Shown: positions 1-10,140, counted from the first letter of the stretch. The stretch: 64,000 nt of DNA from an uncultured Clostridia bacterium (GCA_934254825.1 CAKQMB010000002.1:186001-250000); one strand, 5' to 3'. Translations and numbers: made by a program. The notes: a model not told the origin generated them from the sequence alone.

Positions 1-544
1 TATCGCAACATTCCTGCCTTACCTTCGGATTTTCCCAGTTCAGATCGGGTTGCTGAACGGCAAAAGAGTGAAGATAATATTCGTTCGTCGCTTCGTTATA
101 TTCCCACGCGCTCCCGCCGAAACACGCCGTCCAGTCTGTAAGCGGTTTGTCCGCCCATATATAGTAATCGTGATAGGGATTGTCTTTGGAAAGCCGCGCC
201 TGTTTAAACCAGTAATGCTCGGACGACGTGTGATTTACGACGAGATCCATAATGATCTTAATTCCGTTTTCATGAAGTTCTTCCGCGAGGGATTTCCAGT
301 CGTCCATCGTGCCGAATTCGTCCATAATATCGCGGTAATCGGAAATATCGTAACCGTTGTCGAAGTTCGGACTTTTATAGCACGGGCAAATCCACACGGC
401 GTTCACGCCGAGCTTTTTAAGATAAGGAATTTTTTGTCTTATCCCGTTGAGATCGCCCGTTCCGTCGCCGTCGGAGTCGTAAAAACTGCGCGGATAAATC
501 TGATAAACGATATAATCGAGAAAATCGTTTTGTTTTTCTTTCAT
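1..544 (-). CDS. GH13 alpha-glucosidase / oligo-1,6-glucosidase, N-terminal part
   Basis: This gene runs off the left edge, so only about 181 N-terminal codons are visible. The ATG at 544 is preceded by an AAGGCGG-type ribosome site nine bases upstream. The protein opens with the family's typical start (YQIYPRSFYDSDGDGTGDLN) followed by GIRQKIPYLKKLGVNAVWI, the first strands of the GH13 barrel. DLVVNHTS at about residue 100 is conserved region I, and WTACFGGSAWEY is typical of the oligo-1,6-glucosidase and trehalose-6-phosphate hydrolase group. No signal peptide is present, so it should cleave imported alpha-glucosides in the cytoplasm. The nucleophile Asp and acid Glu lie outside the window, so the exact specificity cannot be judged. 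Confidence 0.93.
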   Translation of the reverse strand, partial: MKEKQNDFLDYIVYQIYPRSFYDSDGDGTGDLNGIRQKIPYLKKLGVNAVWICPCYKSPNFDNGYDISDYRDIMDEFGTMDDWKSLAEELHENGIKIIMDLVVNHTSSEHYWFKQARLSKDNPYHDYYIWADKPLTDWTACFGGSAWEYNEATNEYYLHSFAVQQPDLNWENPKVRQECCD

Positions 545-940
545 AAGTTTTACCGCCTTGATAAGCCGCGATTTCCGCAGCTTAAAAATTCTGCCTTTAT
601 TATAATGGTTTTGAGCGAAAAAAATAGCGAAGATAATAAGTTTTTTTTTAGATATCTTATTAAGAATTAAAAAAATCGCGGCGGGCGTTCGTTTTTTCGG
701 CTTTTCGGCGGCATAAAGCAATTTTTTTGCGAAGTTTGTTTTGTTTTTTGTCAAGTATCGGGCATAAGACGGCGTTTGATTTGTTTTCGGATAAGCGCGG
801 CAAACGGAAAAAGCAAAAGCCGAAAAAATAAGATTTCAAAAAAACGCAATAAGTTTTCGGCTATCTTTCGGTTATATGTTAATGGTATAATCGGAAACGA
901 AAATGATAAATCGGATTATAGTCCGATGAAAGGAGAAAAT
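545..940. other. Divergent intergenic region between GH13 and the surface hydrolase
   Basis: This gap of about 400 bases is AT-rich and holds no convincing gene. The reading frame of the downstream surface protein is open back to an ATG at 776, but that part encodes only a basic, low-complexity stretch and lies upstream of the predicted promoter at 883-891. A TATAAT on the minus strand (604-599) could serve the GH13 gene, but I see no good -35 for it. Confidence 0.6.
883..891 (+). promoter_or_regulatory. Extended -10 promoter of the surface hydrolase gene
   Basis: TGG-TATAAT forms an extended -10 element (TATAAT at 886-891). No clear -35 hexamer is seen 17 bases upstream, which is usual for extended -10 promoters. 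Transcription would begin near 898, about 43 bases before the GTG start at 941. Confidence 0.55.
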
Positions 941-3900
941 GTGACTGAAAGATTAAAACGTACTTTGATAATCGTTTTTTCGCTTATGGTTATGTTATGC
1001 GGAAGCGCGTCCGTTTACGGGCTGTCGGCAAAAGCCGAGCTTACCGCGCCTTCTAAGGAAGAGGCGAAAACCCTTGTTTCCGTTTACGAAAACGGACTCG
1101 GGGCGGGCATGGATCTCGTCTGGGGTTCGGAAAATACGGATCTCGGATATACGGATGCTTCCGACGCTGAAAACGACGGCAAAAACATCGCGGTGGATTG
1201 TACGAAGACCGCCAACACCGAGTTTTATATCGATTTCGGAAAGGAATACGATATCTACACGGGAAAGGGATTTTCGGACGAAACTTACGAGGATTTTTAC
1301 AAAAAAAGCGCGATCGAATTCTGGATAAAGTTAAACGACGTTCCGGGAAGCTTTTTCAATATTTATCTTTTCCAGTCCCGTGGGGCGGAATTTTCGTCTT
1401 ATCCCGCAAATCAGCGTTATATAAGAAGTAACGTACAATTAAAAGCTTACGTCGATACGACGATAACGGGCGCGTGGCAGTATGTTCAGGTGCCTTTTAC
1501 GGCGTTCTCTTCGAGCGGCGAATACGTCAACGAAAACAACGTTAAAGTTAAAGATACGCCCGTAGACTTATCGAAAGTCTGCGCGATAGGTTTCGCGCAT
1601 ATGATGAACGACGCCAACACGAAAGTTACGCCGACCGTGCAGTACGACGATATGAAATTTGTTTACGGCAATATGGACGACGAAAATCTCGGCGTGACCG
1701 TTATCCCCGCAAAGGACTACGAGGAACGTAAAAAACAGGCTACGTTCACGACTATCGACATAAGAAGTCTCGCGACTTCCGGATACTACGGCGGAAGCGG
1801 TATCGGCTGGACAAATCAGGGCAGCGACAACGAGCTTACGGGCTTCGACCTTGTCGGCGAGCAGGAGTTTTTCGGCGTGCCGTTCGATATGATCGTTCAG
1901 GAAGAAAACAACAATAAATCGGTTATAGGTTTAAGAAGCGGTAAGGTGACGACGAGCAAACAGTTCCTCGAAAGCGTCACCATTCCCATAAATCTCACCG
2001 TGGACGGCTTGTATATCATTCATAACGCCGCCTGGGGTACGACGAAAAACATCGCGAAATACACCTGGGTATACGACGACGGAACGAGCGAAGCCGTGGA
2101 TATAGCGATAGACAAGCATATTTACGAATGGTGGGGAAACGAAGAGTCGCCCGTAAATCCGATAATATGGAAAGGTACGACTCCCGAAGCTTCGAGTTTC
2201 GGAATGGGCATAAGCCTTAATATGTTCGCGTTCGTAAACCCCGAGCCGACAAAAAAAGTCAAAGAACTGAAATGCGAGATCACTTCCGACGTTGCGGCGT
2301 GTATGATAGTCGCGCTCACGGCGGCGGATTTCGGCGGCAAGGGAATGTTCATGGCGGAACGCGAAAATATCTATTCGCCCGATACGGACGACTGGTACGC
2401 TTACGAACTTGCCGACCTCGAAGCGATGATAGGAACTTCGCTCGACGTGTCCTATCTTCTCGATAAAACCGATCACGGAAAAGTCACCGCGAAAGGCGAC
2501 GATTTCGTGTTTGCGGACGGAACGAAAGCCAATTTCTGGGGAGTGAACATAAACGCTTATTCTCTTTTCCAGACAAAAGAAAAGACGAGAACGCTCATAA
2601 ACGCGGTCGCCGCGGGCGGTTACAATCTCATAAGAATTCTCGACTGGGATTCCTCGTTCTATTACCCGAATATTTTCGGCTATAACGGAAACAGCAAGGA
2701 CGTTTCCGAAGAACAGCTCGATCAGTTCAATTATTTCTGGTCGCTGTGCAAAGAAAAGGGCATATATATAGATTTCGTCATGCTCGGCGGAAGATACTCT
2801 TCCAAAGACGTTACGGACGATAAACTCACCGACGACGAAGTCGCCGACATTTCGCAGGGCTTCAAAATGGAAGTTTATATCGACGAACGCCTTCAAGAGT
2901 CCACCAAAACGCTTTTGCAAAAGGTTATGGGCGAGATCAACCCGTACACGGGTACGAGGCTTTCCGAAGACCGCGTGCTTGCGATCGTTGAGGTCACAAA
3001 CGAGTCCAACCTTATGACGATGTACGACGACAGCGCGGCTTATCAGTTCAAGTCCGAAAAATATAAGCTTATGGCGCAACAAAAATACGCCGCGTTTTTA
3101 ACGAAAAAATATAATCCCGACGGAAGTCTGACCGTTAAAGAAACGGAAAACGCGATCAAAGCCGCGTGGAAAGAGGACGGCAAGACGGGTTTCGACAGCA
3201 GAAACGAAAGCCTGGCGGACGCTACGATTTTAATAGGCGGCGACTTTTTAACCGATAAATATTCGGCTAAGCGTTGCGCCGACGGTTTCGAATTCTTCTA
3301 TACGCTTATGGAGAATTTTTACACCGATATGTACGAATGGGCGAAACAATCGGTTTCCGCGGGAGGACTCGGAATAGATTGCCCCATGGCGGGCGGAACG
3401 AACTTTTCGGGAGACGACCGTTCCGATCTGTTCCTTAACGCGCATTACGATTATATCGCGCGCCACACCTATCAGTCGCACCCGACGACGGGTACGGAAT
3501 ACCAGGCGGGAACGGCGGTTTCCAACGGGAACAGCACGCTCGGCGACGTCGGCGGAAACACTTTCGCCGCGGCGTCGTTCAGAAAGCTTATGGGTCTTCC
3601 TTATATCGTTACGGAATCGCTCATTGCCGAACCGAACATTCACAGCGCGGAATTCAATCTCATAGCTTCGGCTATTTATTCTTATCAGGGTTGGAGCCTT
3701 ACCGCGTTCACTTATATGAACAAGGCTCTGGACAACAGAACCAATCAGATAACCAACTCGTTCATCATAATGGATCACCCGGGCAGATTTTCCACGATCA
3801 CTTCCGCCTCGCTTTTGTATCACAGGGCGGAGATAACCAAAGCGGAAGTCGGGTATTACAGAGTGATCACCGTCGACGACGCGATGGATTATAAAAATCA

Positions 3901-5254
3901 GATTTTGGGTCTTCCCGAAGGTACTTACGTCGTCGGTAAAACGGGCGTGTACTTTGCCGATAAAGACGGAAACATTTTGTTCCAGAGCGGCGATTTCGAT
4001 ATCTCCGACGCTACGAGCGACGTCGATATCCTCGAAAAAATTCTGCACTCGCAACTTATCAGCGAGGGCGGGGAAATGATCTGGAACGAGGACGCACAGA
4101 CTTTCACCGTGAACACGAAATCCACGCAGGGAGCCGTCGGCTATATCGGCGGACGGAATATCCTTTTAAACGACGTGGATATTAAAATCGACACGGCGTA
4201 CGCTCAGGTTACGGTAAGCGCACTCGGCGCGGGCGAAAACGGAGTAAATCCCGAAATTTCTTCGGCGGATAAGCTTCTCGTAACGGCGGTGGGGCAGTCG
4301 AGAAACACCGGCGCGGAAATTTCTTCGGACGGAACGACGATAACCTCGCTCGGCACGGCTCCCATTCTCGTTCAGCCTATTCTCGGTAAGATAATTTTGA
4401 AAACTTACGACGATTTCGAGGTTTATATTTTAAACAGCTCGGGCGTGAGAGTGACGGACAGAACGGCTACCGTAGAAAAAGACGGCAACGGATTTACCGT
4501 GATCACCTTGAAAAAGGGCGACAACACGACTTATTACGAAATAGTAAGAACCAAAAAGTCGGACGCGAAAGTCGATTTCGGATCTTACCGCGATATCGGC
4601 GGCGAGTACGAAAACGCGATAGAAGCTATCAAAAACTATATGCCCGCAAAAACCGAAACGCTTTTCCTCACCGAGGAAGATACGGAAAAAGGCGATTTCG
4701 TGGGCGCGGTGGTAAACGCGTCCGGGCTTACGGGCGGCAAGAGAGCTTATGCGGACGCGAATTCCGCGCACTGGGCTTACGAGCAGTTCAAAACCGCGCG
4801 CGAATACGGACTTGTCGACGGCGTGCAGATAAAAGCTTACGACAAACTCACCTTTAAAGCGGCGTATTTCGCGCTTTACAAAGCCGTTAAGGCGAAAGGC
4901 ATAACCGTGAACGAAAGCGAGTCCGTTTTGGCGGGCGCGGACGTGAGCGGTTGGAACGAAGCGGACAAGGCAATGCTCGCCGCGCTCCTTTCGGTGAATA
5001 TTATAACCGCAGAGGATATTGCCGCGGTCAAGTCTAACGACGTCGTTATAAGAGGCGAGGCGGCGGAACTTATTTATAAGCTCACTTTGGCTGAAAACGC
5101 CGACGAGCCGACCGACTCTTCTTCCGGATCGGGTTCTTCGGGCGGTTGCAAGGGCTGCAAAGGCGAAGCGGGCGTCGGATCGGCGTCTCCGATAATTTTC
5201 TTCGCGGCGGCGGTTATTTTGGTAATTATCCGTAAGAAACGCTACAAAGCTTAA
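941..5254 (+). CDS. Large cell-surface clan-A glycoside hydrolase with SLH-like region and C-terminal anchor
   Basis: I place the start at GTG 941, five bases after AGGAG, because a signal peptide (KRTLIIVFSLMVMLCGSA) follows at once; the protein is 1437 residues. The N-terminal third has beta-sandwich, carbohydrate-binding-like regions. A TIM barrel follows at about residues 530-960, entered by NFWGVNINAYSLF. VEVTNESNL carries the likely acid/base Glu after Asn, and YIVTESL the likely nucleophile Glu, as in clan GH-A (GH5-like); I cannot assign the family. Near residue 1270 a degenerate S-layer-homology-like stretch appears (ADANSAHWAYEQFKTA). The tail has a Ser/Gly linker, CKGCKG, a membrane segment and RKKRYK. 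It probably attacks an extracellular polysaccharide at the cell surface. The surface protein gene at 5316 follows after 61 bases. Confidence 0.75.
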   Translation: MTERLKRTLIIVFSLMVMLCGSASVYGLSAKAELTAPSKEEAKTLVSVYENGLGAGMDLVWGSENTDLGYTDASDAENDGKNIAVDCTKTANTEFYIDFGKEYDIYTGKGFSDETYEDFYKKSAIEFWIKLNDVPGSFFNIYLFQSRGAEFSSYPANQRYIRSNVQLKAYVDTTITGAWQYVQVPFTAFSSSGEYVNENNVKVKDTPVDLSKVCAIGFAHMMNDANTKVTPTVQYDDMKFVYGNMDDENLGVTVIPAKDYEERKKQATFTTIDIRSLATSGYYGGSGIGWTNQGSDNELTGFDLVGEQEFFGVPFDMIVQEENNNKSVIGLRSGKVTTSKQFLESVTIPINLTVDGLYIIHNAAWGTTKNIAKYTWVYDDGTSEAVDIAIDKHIYEWWGNEESPVNPIIWKGTTPEASSFGMGISLNMFAFVNPEPTKKVKELKCEITSDVAACMIVALTAADFGGKGMFMAERENIYSPDTDDWYAYELADLEAMIGTSLDVSYLLDKTDHGKVTAKGDDFVFADGTKANFWGVNINAYSLFQTKEKTRTLINAVAAGGYNLIRILDWDSSFYYPNIFGYNGNSKDVSEEQLDQFNYFWSLCKEKGIYIDFVMLGGRYSSKDVTDDKLTDDEVADISQGFKMEVYIDERLQESTKTLLQKVMGEINPYTGTRLSEDRVLAIVEVTNESNLMTMYDDSAAYQFKSEKYKLMAQQKYAAFLTKKYNPDGSLTVKETENAIKAAWKEDGKTGFDSRNESLADATILIGGDFLTDKYSAKRCADGFEFFYTLMENFYTDMYEWAKQSVSAGGLGIDCPMAGGTNFSGDDRSDLFLNAHYDYIARHTYQSHPTTGTEYQAGTAVSNGNSTLGDVGGNTFAAASFRKLMGLPYIVTESLIAEPNIHSAEFNLIASAIYSYQGWSLTAFTYMNKALDNRTNQITNSFIIMDHPGRFSTITSASLLYHRAEITKAEVGYYRVITVDDAMDYKNQILGLPEGTYVVGKTGVYFADKDGNILFQSGDFDISDATSDVDILEKILHSQLISEGGEMIWNEDAQTFTVNTKSTQGAVGYIGGRNILLNDVDIKIDTAYAQVTVSALGAGENGVNPEISSADKLLVTAVGQSRNTGAEISSDGTTITSLGTAPILVQPILGKIILKTYDDFEVYILNSSGVRVTDRTATVEKDGNGFTVITLKKGDNTTYYEIVRTKKSDAKVDFGSYRDIGGEYENAIEAIKNYMPAKTETLFLTEEDTEKGDFVGAVVNASGLTGGKRAYADANSAHWAYEQFKTAREYGLVDGVQIKAYDKLTFKAAYFALYKAVKAKGITVNESESVLAGADVSGWNEADKAMLAALLSVNIITAEDIAAVKSNDVVIRGEAAELIYKLTLAENADEPTDSSSGSGSSGGCKGCKGEAGVGSASPIIFFAAAVILVIIRKKRYKA

Positions 5255-5315
5255 AAAGTTTTGTTCGGCGAAAATTTAACGACGGATTAAATAAAAAGTT
5301 TCCAAGGAGGGAAAT

Positions 5316-8300
5316 ATGAAAAAGAAAAGTTTATTATTGACTATTTTGTCGGTAATAGCAGCCGTGTCGCTGGCAATCCCTGTTTTTGCGGCGTTTGCCT
5401 CTTCCGACGATACGGAGGCTGATGTCGGGCAAAAAACGATCACCGTAGATATCTTCAACGGCAGTGAGGACGGCGTAGCGCTCACTAACGCGACTTTTGC
5501 CGACGATAACGGCACGAAAGTCGTATCGATCGCACCCACGGCTTGGGCAAGCTCGATGATTTTGCTTTCCGAGCCTATCGACCTCAACAAAGAGGGCGCG
5601 AAAATCTGCTTCGAGTTAAAGGCTACGGGCACTACGACTTGGGCGGACGTAAGAGGCGTTACGTATGCGTCCTGGTGGGACGAACCTGTTAAGCTTGCAG
5701 GCGAAAATATGGGCGGTCTCGACGGTTACGTCGTTAAAAGTTACGATCTTGCTCCGACGATGACCGAGGCTCAGCTTGCGAAATTCAAAGGACTTTCGCT
5801 TGCGACGAGCAGTTCGTTTTACGTAAAAAGAGTCTGGGCGGAATACCCGAATCCCGATTACGTAGAGCCGGGCGAGCCTTCCGCAGAAGGGACCTACGAG
5901 CTTGTTACCGATGAGGTGATCGCCGCTCAGGATTCCACCTGGCAGTACGTTGCCGTTATCCCTTCCGAATACGGCATAAAAGCGGGCGATAAAATCAAAA
6001 TAACTTACAGCATAGTAAACGAGGTTCTCGAAACGGGAAAGGCGTTTGATATGTGGGTCGGCGATTCCAAAATATCCTTTAACGGCGAAACGCAGGAAAA
6101 TTACGTTTTCACTCAGACCGGAACGTGGGAATACACGTTTAACGCCGCTTATTCGGGCGATATCAAATTCGGGCTCTGGAGTACGGTATTTTCGATTTCG
6201 TCCGCGGAACTTACCATAATCAAACACGAAGAAGTCAAAGTGACGGGTTACGACGTTTTCACGGGCGTAACCGAAGTCGGCGAACCCGCGCAGAACGCCG
6301 CGGGAACGGCGTGGACTGCGACTTATACCGCGGAAGTTTCTGGTAAAGCCGTAACCGACGGAACGGCGCTCGCTTTCGGAACGCTTGAAGACGGAACGTA
6401 TTATATAATCGGCACGAACGCGAAAACTTCGACCCGCGCGACGATCGCTCAGACCGATATAACTCCCGCGCTTTTGGGCGGCGGAAAACTTACTTTCAAA
6501 GCCAAGTTCGATTTCGCTTCGGAAGAGGGAAGATACGTCAATCTCAGAATTTTCTACGAGTGCGGACAGTGGGGCGAAGCGGCTTTCGTCGAAGTGCCTT
6601 TAAGCGATTATGTCGCGGGCGAATGGAAAGATTATTCCGTCGCGCTTACAACTCTTAACGTCGGAATTTCCGCAAACAGCACGTTCGGCAATCCCGTGAA
6701 CGGAAAGTGGTTCGATTGGACCAAGTTTGTCGGTATCGGTCTTGCGAGCGGTTCTTCGGGCGAAGGAGACAACGTAGTTTCCTTTGCGGACGTTAAAATA
6801 ACGGACGTAAACGAAAAAACCATAAAAGGTATCGAAGCTGTCGGCGCGAAAACCGAGTATTCCTCGGGCGACGATTTCGATACGACGGGTATGACCGTAA
6901 ACGTCGTTTTAGATGACGATACGAAAGTAGAAGTTAAAAATTACACGGTCGCTCCCGAAAAACTTGCCGCGGATACCGAAAAAGTTACGGTAAGTTGGAG
7001 CTATAACGGGAAAACTTACACAACGGATATAGCCGTTACCGTAACCGCGGAATTCGCTTCGATAAAAGTTAAAACCAATCCGACAAAAACCGCCTATAAA
7101 TCGGGCGAAAAGTTCGATAAAGAAGGTATGGTCGTAGTTGCCGTAAAGGCGGACGAAACCGAAGTCGAAATAACCGATTACACTTATTATACGGGCGTTC
7201 TTTACAGCGGAACGACGACTGTGGAAATCGAATATCTCGGTCTTAAAACCGCGGTTTCGGTAACCGTTGCGGATTTCGATCATAGCCTTTCGCTCACCGA
7301 AAATGTTTTTGCGGCGGACGGCGCGCCGAGATACGGCTGGACGGCTCAGGTCGCTTCGGCTCAGCTCACTTCCAAGGCTAAATACGACGCCGCTTCCGAA
7401 GAGGATCGGGCGAAACTCATCGTAACGCCCGAGGACGACGTAAAAGGCTATTATATAACCGCAAAATTCGATTCTAACAACTACGCTACGAGAGTTTTCG
7501 AGTACGGCGTTGCCGATTACAGACTTTTAGACGTATACGACGAAGTCGATTATAACGGTACGATCTCGATAACTTACAGAACGAATTCGACTTTCGATAA
7601 AGCCGTAAACTTCGGTCTCGCAAACTTTATGGACTGGAACCTCGGTTACCATAACGCCGATATTTCCTCCTTTATCGTTTCCGACGGAGAATGGCACACA
7701 TTGTATTTCGATATCGCGCTTTGCTTCGGCGAAATAGACGGTATGCTCTGGGGCGGAATTTCGGGCGACGTCGATTTCAATAAAATCGTAGGATTTGCCG
7801 TTCAGTCTCAGGCGGACGGCACGCTTGATATAGCCGACGTTTCCGTAAACTGGAACGGACCCGCGGACGCGGCGAAAACCGCCGATACGACCGCTCCCGA
7901 ATACACTTACGGCGGAGATATGGTGATCCGCGCAAAAGCGGGCGACGCCGCTCCCGATTTCTCTTCCGAAAAAGCTTACGACAAAAACGACGGCGACGTG
8001 AAAGTCATCGTTAAATGGTCGGAAGGGGCTTTGACGGCGGACGGAAAGCTCAACGAAGGTAATCACACCGCAGAGCTTTACGCCGTAGACAAAGCGGGCA
8101 ATAAATGCGAATCGTATGTTATAGAAGTTATCGTCGAAAAGAGGGAAACTCCCGCGGAGTCGACAAGCGAAAGCGAAAAATCTTCGGAAAGCGAAAAACC
8201 GTCTTCCGGCGAGTCGTCCGGTTCGGGCGAGTCGGTAAGCGGATCCGACGCTTCGAAACCCGACCCCGCAAACAAAGGATGTATAGGCGCGGTAAACACT

Positions 8301-8372
8301 GTTTCGGTATCTGCCGCAGTGCTTCTGATCGCCGGCGCATTTGTTCTTGCAAAGAAGAAAAAAGAGAACTGA
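5316..8372 (+). CDS. Surface protein with bacterial Ig-like domains and KGC anchor
   Basis: A strong AAGGAGGG site precedes ATG 5316. The 1018-residue product has a signal peptide, then several beta-sandwich regions that look like carbohydrate-binding domains. Two tandem group-3 bacterial Ig-like domains follow at about residues 508-655 (IKGIEAVGAKTEYSSGDDFD and its relative SIKVKTNPTKTAYKSGEKFD). Another beta-sandwich and a C-terminal Ig-like domain (DKNDGDVKVIVKW, DKAGNKCESY) come next. The end is a Ser/Glu/Pro linker, NKGC, a hydrophobic segment and AKKKKEN. No catalytic domain is recognised. It probably binds glycan on the cell wall beside the hydrolase encoded just upstream. Two hairpins close the unit. 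Confidence 0.75.
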   Translation: MKKKSLLLTILSVIAAVSLAIPVFAAFASSDDTEADVGQKTITVDIFNGSEDGVALTNATFADDNGTKVVSIAPTAWASSMILLSEPIDLNKEGAKICFELKATGTTTWADVRGVTYASWWDEPVKLAGENMGGLDGYVVKSYDLAPTMTEAQLAKFKGLSLATSSSFYVKRVWAEYPNPDYVEPGEPSAEGTYELVTDEVIAAQDSTWQYVAVIPSEYGIKAGDKIKITYSIVNEVLETGKAFDMWVGDSKISFNGETQENYVFTQTGTWEYTFNAAYSGDIKFGLWSTVFSISSAELTIIKHEEVKVTGYDVFTGVTEVGEPAQNAAGTAWTATYTAEVSGKAVTDGTALAFGTLEDGTYYIIGTNAKTSTRATIAQTDITPALLGGGKLTFKAKFDFASEEGRYVNLRIFYECGQWGEAAFVEVPLSDYVAGEWKDYSVALTTLNVGISANSTFGNPVNGKWFDWTKFVGIGLASGSSGEGDNVVSFADVKITDVNEKTIKGIEAVGAKTEYSSGDDFDTTGMTVNVVLDDDTKVEVKNYTVAPEKLAADTEKVTVSWSYNGKTYTTDIAVTVTAEFASIKVKTNPTKTAYKSGEKFDKEGMVVVAVKADETEVEITDYTYYTGVLYSGTTTVEIEYLGLKTAVSVTVADFDHSLSLTENVFAADGAPRYGWTAQVASAQLTSKAKYDAASEEDRAKLIVTPEDDVKGYYITAKFDSNNYATRVFEYGVADYRLLDVYDEVDYNGTISITYRTNSTFDKAVNFGLANFMDWNLGYHNADISSFIVSDGEWHTLYFDIALCFGEIDGMLWGGISGDVDFNKIVGFAVQSQADGTLDIADVSVNWNGPADAAKTADTTAPEYTYGGDMVIRAKAGDAAPDFSSEKAYDKNDGDVKVIVKWSEGALTADGKLNEGNHTAELYAVDKAGNKCESYVIEVIVEKRETPAESTSESEKSSESEKPSSGESSGSGESVSGSDASKPDPANKGCIGAVNTVSVSAAVLLIAGAFVLAKKKKEN

Positions 8373-8399
8373 AAAGCTTAAAAGAAAGACAAGCGAAAG

Positions 8400-8432
8400 G
8401 CGCGCCCGATGATATCCGGGCGCGCCTTAATT
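8400..8432 (+). terminator. GC-rich terminator hairpin after the surface protein gene
   Basis: GCGCGCCCG (8400-8408) pairs perfectly with CGGGCGCGC (8417-8425) and is followed by CTTAATTT. The T-tract is weak, so it may act together with the next hairpin. Confidence 0.6.
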
Positions 8433-8450
8433 TACAAGCCGAAAAAGATA

Positions 8451-8484
8451 AAACCCCCGTATAAGTCGATAAACGGGGGTTTTT
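8451..8484. terminator. Bidirectional terminator between surface gene and mgtE
   Basis: ACCCCCGT (8453-8460) pairs with ACGGGGGT (8473-8480). A T-run follows on the plus strand and TTTTATCTTTTT follows on the minus strand, so it can stop both the plus-strand surface gene and the minus-strand mgtE. The loop contains TATAAGTCGATAAAC, one copy of a dispersed short motif seen elsewhere in the window. Confidence 0.85.
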
Positions 8485-8504
8485 GAAGTTGAATAACCTA
8501 TAAA

Positions 8505-9953
8505 TCAAATGGTAAACAATCCGATTTCGACGAACAGAAGAAGGGAAAGTCCGTAGTAAACGCAAACGGCGATAAGATCGTTAAGCGTTGTGATGAGCGG
8601 TCCCGAAGCGACTGCGGGGTCGATCCCGATTTTCTTGAAGCATATCGGAACGAGCGTTCCGTCGAGGCTTGCCATAAGCATACCCGCGGCGAGCGATATT
8701 CCTATGCACGCCGAAATTTCGAAACCGAAAAATTTCGGAGCGTTCGCGGCGAGCGCGCCGGGGATAAACGTGAGATACAATCCTACGGCGATAAACGCCA
8801 GCGTGCCGATTATAAGTCCGTTCGTAAGACCTATCCGCATTTCTTTCAATATAAATTTGAACTTTTCTTTTCCCGAAACGGCGTCTTCGTTCAGAACTCT
8901 TATCGTGACCGCCAGAGACTGCGTTCCCGTGTTTCCGCTCATATCGAGAATAAGGCTCTGGAAAGAGTAGAGGATAACGAGATTTGCCGCGGTGACGGCT
9001 GTCTGAAACTGGCTTATAATGCTCGAAACGACAAGCCCGAGTCCCAAAAGGATCAAAAGCCACGGAAGCCTCTTCGCGATACTTTTTAAAAGCGGCTCGT
9101 TCACGTCTTCGGCTTCGGTTAAACCTGCGAGTTTCGCGTAGTCGTCGCCCGCTTCTTCGTCAACCACTTCTACGATATCGGACGAGGTTATAACGCCGAT
9201 AAGCTTGTTTTCCGCGTTAAGAACGGGAATAGAGTCTTCGGAGTAGTCCTTTAACTGTTCGATACATTCCTCGATCGTCTCTTTGGCGTAAACGTAAGGA
9301 TAGGAAGTCGTTATTATCGGTTCGAGAGGCGTTCCTTCTCTTGCTCTTATAAGGTCGCTTAAATCGATCGCGCCGTAAAAAGTACCGTCCGCGTTGAGCG
9401 CGTAAAGGGTGGAAATGTTGTCGTTTTCGCCCGCTTCCTTTATGACGGTGCGCATTGCCTGCTTAACGCTGAAATCCTTGCTTAACGCAACGAAGTTCGT
9501 CGTCATTTTGCTACCGATCTGGTCGTCGTCGTAGGAGTCGATAAGCTGAATGTCTTTGGCGGCTTCTTTTTCCATAAGCCCCATGATCTCTTCTTTCTTA
9601 TCGTCTTCGAGTTCGTCAAGAACGTCGATTGCGTCGTCGGCGTCCATGCTTTCGATAATGTCCGCCGCTTTTTCGCTGTCGAGTTCTTCTATGTACTCTT
9701 CTACGTCGTCGAGGTATGCGAATATTTCCGAAACCGTGTCGACGCCGAGAACCTTATAAAGTCTTAAACGCTCGTCCTTGGTGAGTCTCGGCAAAACCGC
9801 CGCGATATCGTTTTCGTGGTAAGTTCCGAGGTCGTGCTTTAATTGTTCGGGAGGTTCGTTGCTTTGAAGAAGCTGTATAAGCTCTTCTTCGTAATCTCTT
9901 TTTTCCGGTATGTCATCGATCTTGTGTTCCTGATCTTTAATCTCTTCGCTCAT
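8505..9953 (-). CDS. mgtE: Magnesium transporter MgtE
   Basis: MgtE is a dimeric, magnesium-gated Mg2+ channel of the cytoplasmic membrane. The start is ATG 9953, after GGAGGTCGGAT; an upstream in-frame ATG adds only a basic stub without a ribosome site. The 482 residues show the full family order: an acidic N domain of helical repeats (about residues 20-125, with DADDAIDVLDELEDDKKEEI), a CBS pair (about 130-255, with GVITSSDIVEVVDEEAGDDY), a plug helix, and five membrane helices from about 285. SGNTGTQSLAVTIRVL and AVASGPLITTLNDL are the family's pore signatures. Length and domains are intact. It is a single-gene unit, converging on the surface gene and divergent from galM. Confidence 0.96.
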   Translation of the reverse strand: MSEEIKDQEHKIDDIPEKRDYEEELIQLLQSNEPPEQLKHDLGTYHENDIAAVLPRLTKDERLRLYKVLGVDTVSEIFAYLDDVEEYIEELDSEKAADIIESMDADDAIDVLDELEDDKKEEIMGLMEKEAAKDIQLIDSYDDDQIGSKMTTNFVALSKDFSVKQAMRTVIKEAGENDNISTLYALNADGTFYGAIDLSDLIRAREGTPLEPIITTSYPYVYAKETIEECIEQLKDYSEDSIPVLNAENKLIGVITSSDIVEVVDEEAGDDYAKLAGLTEAEDVNEPLLKSIAKRLPWLLILLGLGLVVSSIISQFQTAVTAANLVILYSFQSLILDMSGNTGTQSLAVTIRVLNEDAVSGKEKFKFILKEMRIGLTNGLIIGTLAFIAVGLYLTFIPGALAANAPKFFGFEISACIGISLAAGMLMASLDGTLVPICFKKIGIDPAVASGPLITTLNDLIAVCVYYGLSLLLFVEIGLFTI

Positions 9954-9974
9954 ATCCGACCTCCTTTTTTTATT

Positions 9975-10001
9975 ATTATATTTATTAGCCGCGCGCGTCA
10001 A
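9975..10001 (-). promoter_or_regulatory. Possible mgtE promoter
   Basis: On the minus strand TTGACG (10001-9996) and TATAAT (9980-9975) are separated by 15 bases, shorter than ideal. TAATAA two bases further on would give a 17-base spacer. I see no structured Mg2+ riboswitch in the leader, which is only about 15 bases long. Confidence 0.45.
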
Positions 10002-10140
10002 TGGTTACAAAACCGCCTGAAAATCGATAAAAACCGACGTCGGACGGCTTGCGCGGCGCGTGTTTTTCTCATTCGTTTTCCGTCATCCGTGTCATTTTAA
10101 CATATTTTAAAAAAAATAACAAGAAAATGCCTTAAAAACC

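Noticed and set aside
776..940. Upstream extension of the first surface protein to ATG 776
   Set aside because: The extension has no ribosome site, lies mostly upstream of the predicted promoter and would bury the signal peptide behind 55 residues.
9954..9975. Mg2+ riboswitch (M-box) before mgtE
   Set aside because: The predicted leader is too short and has no structured elements.
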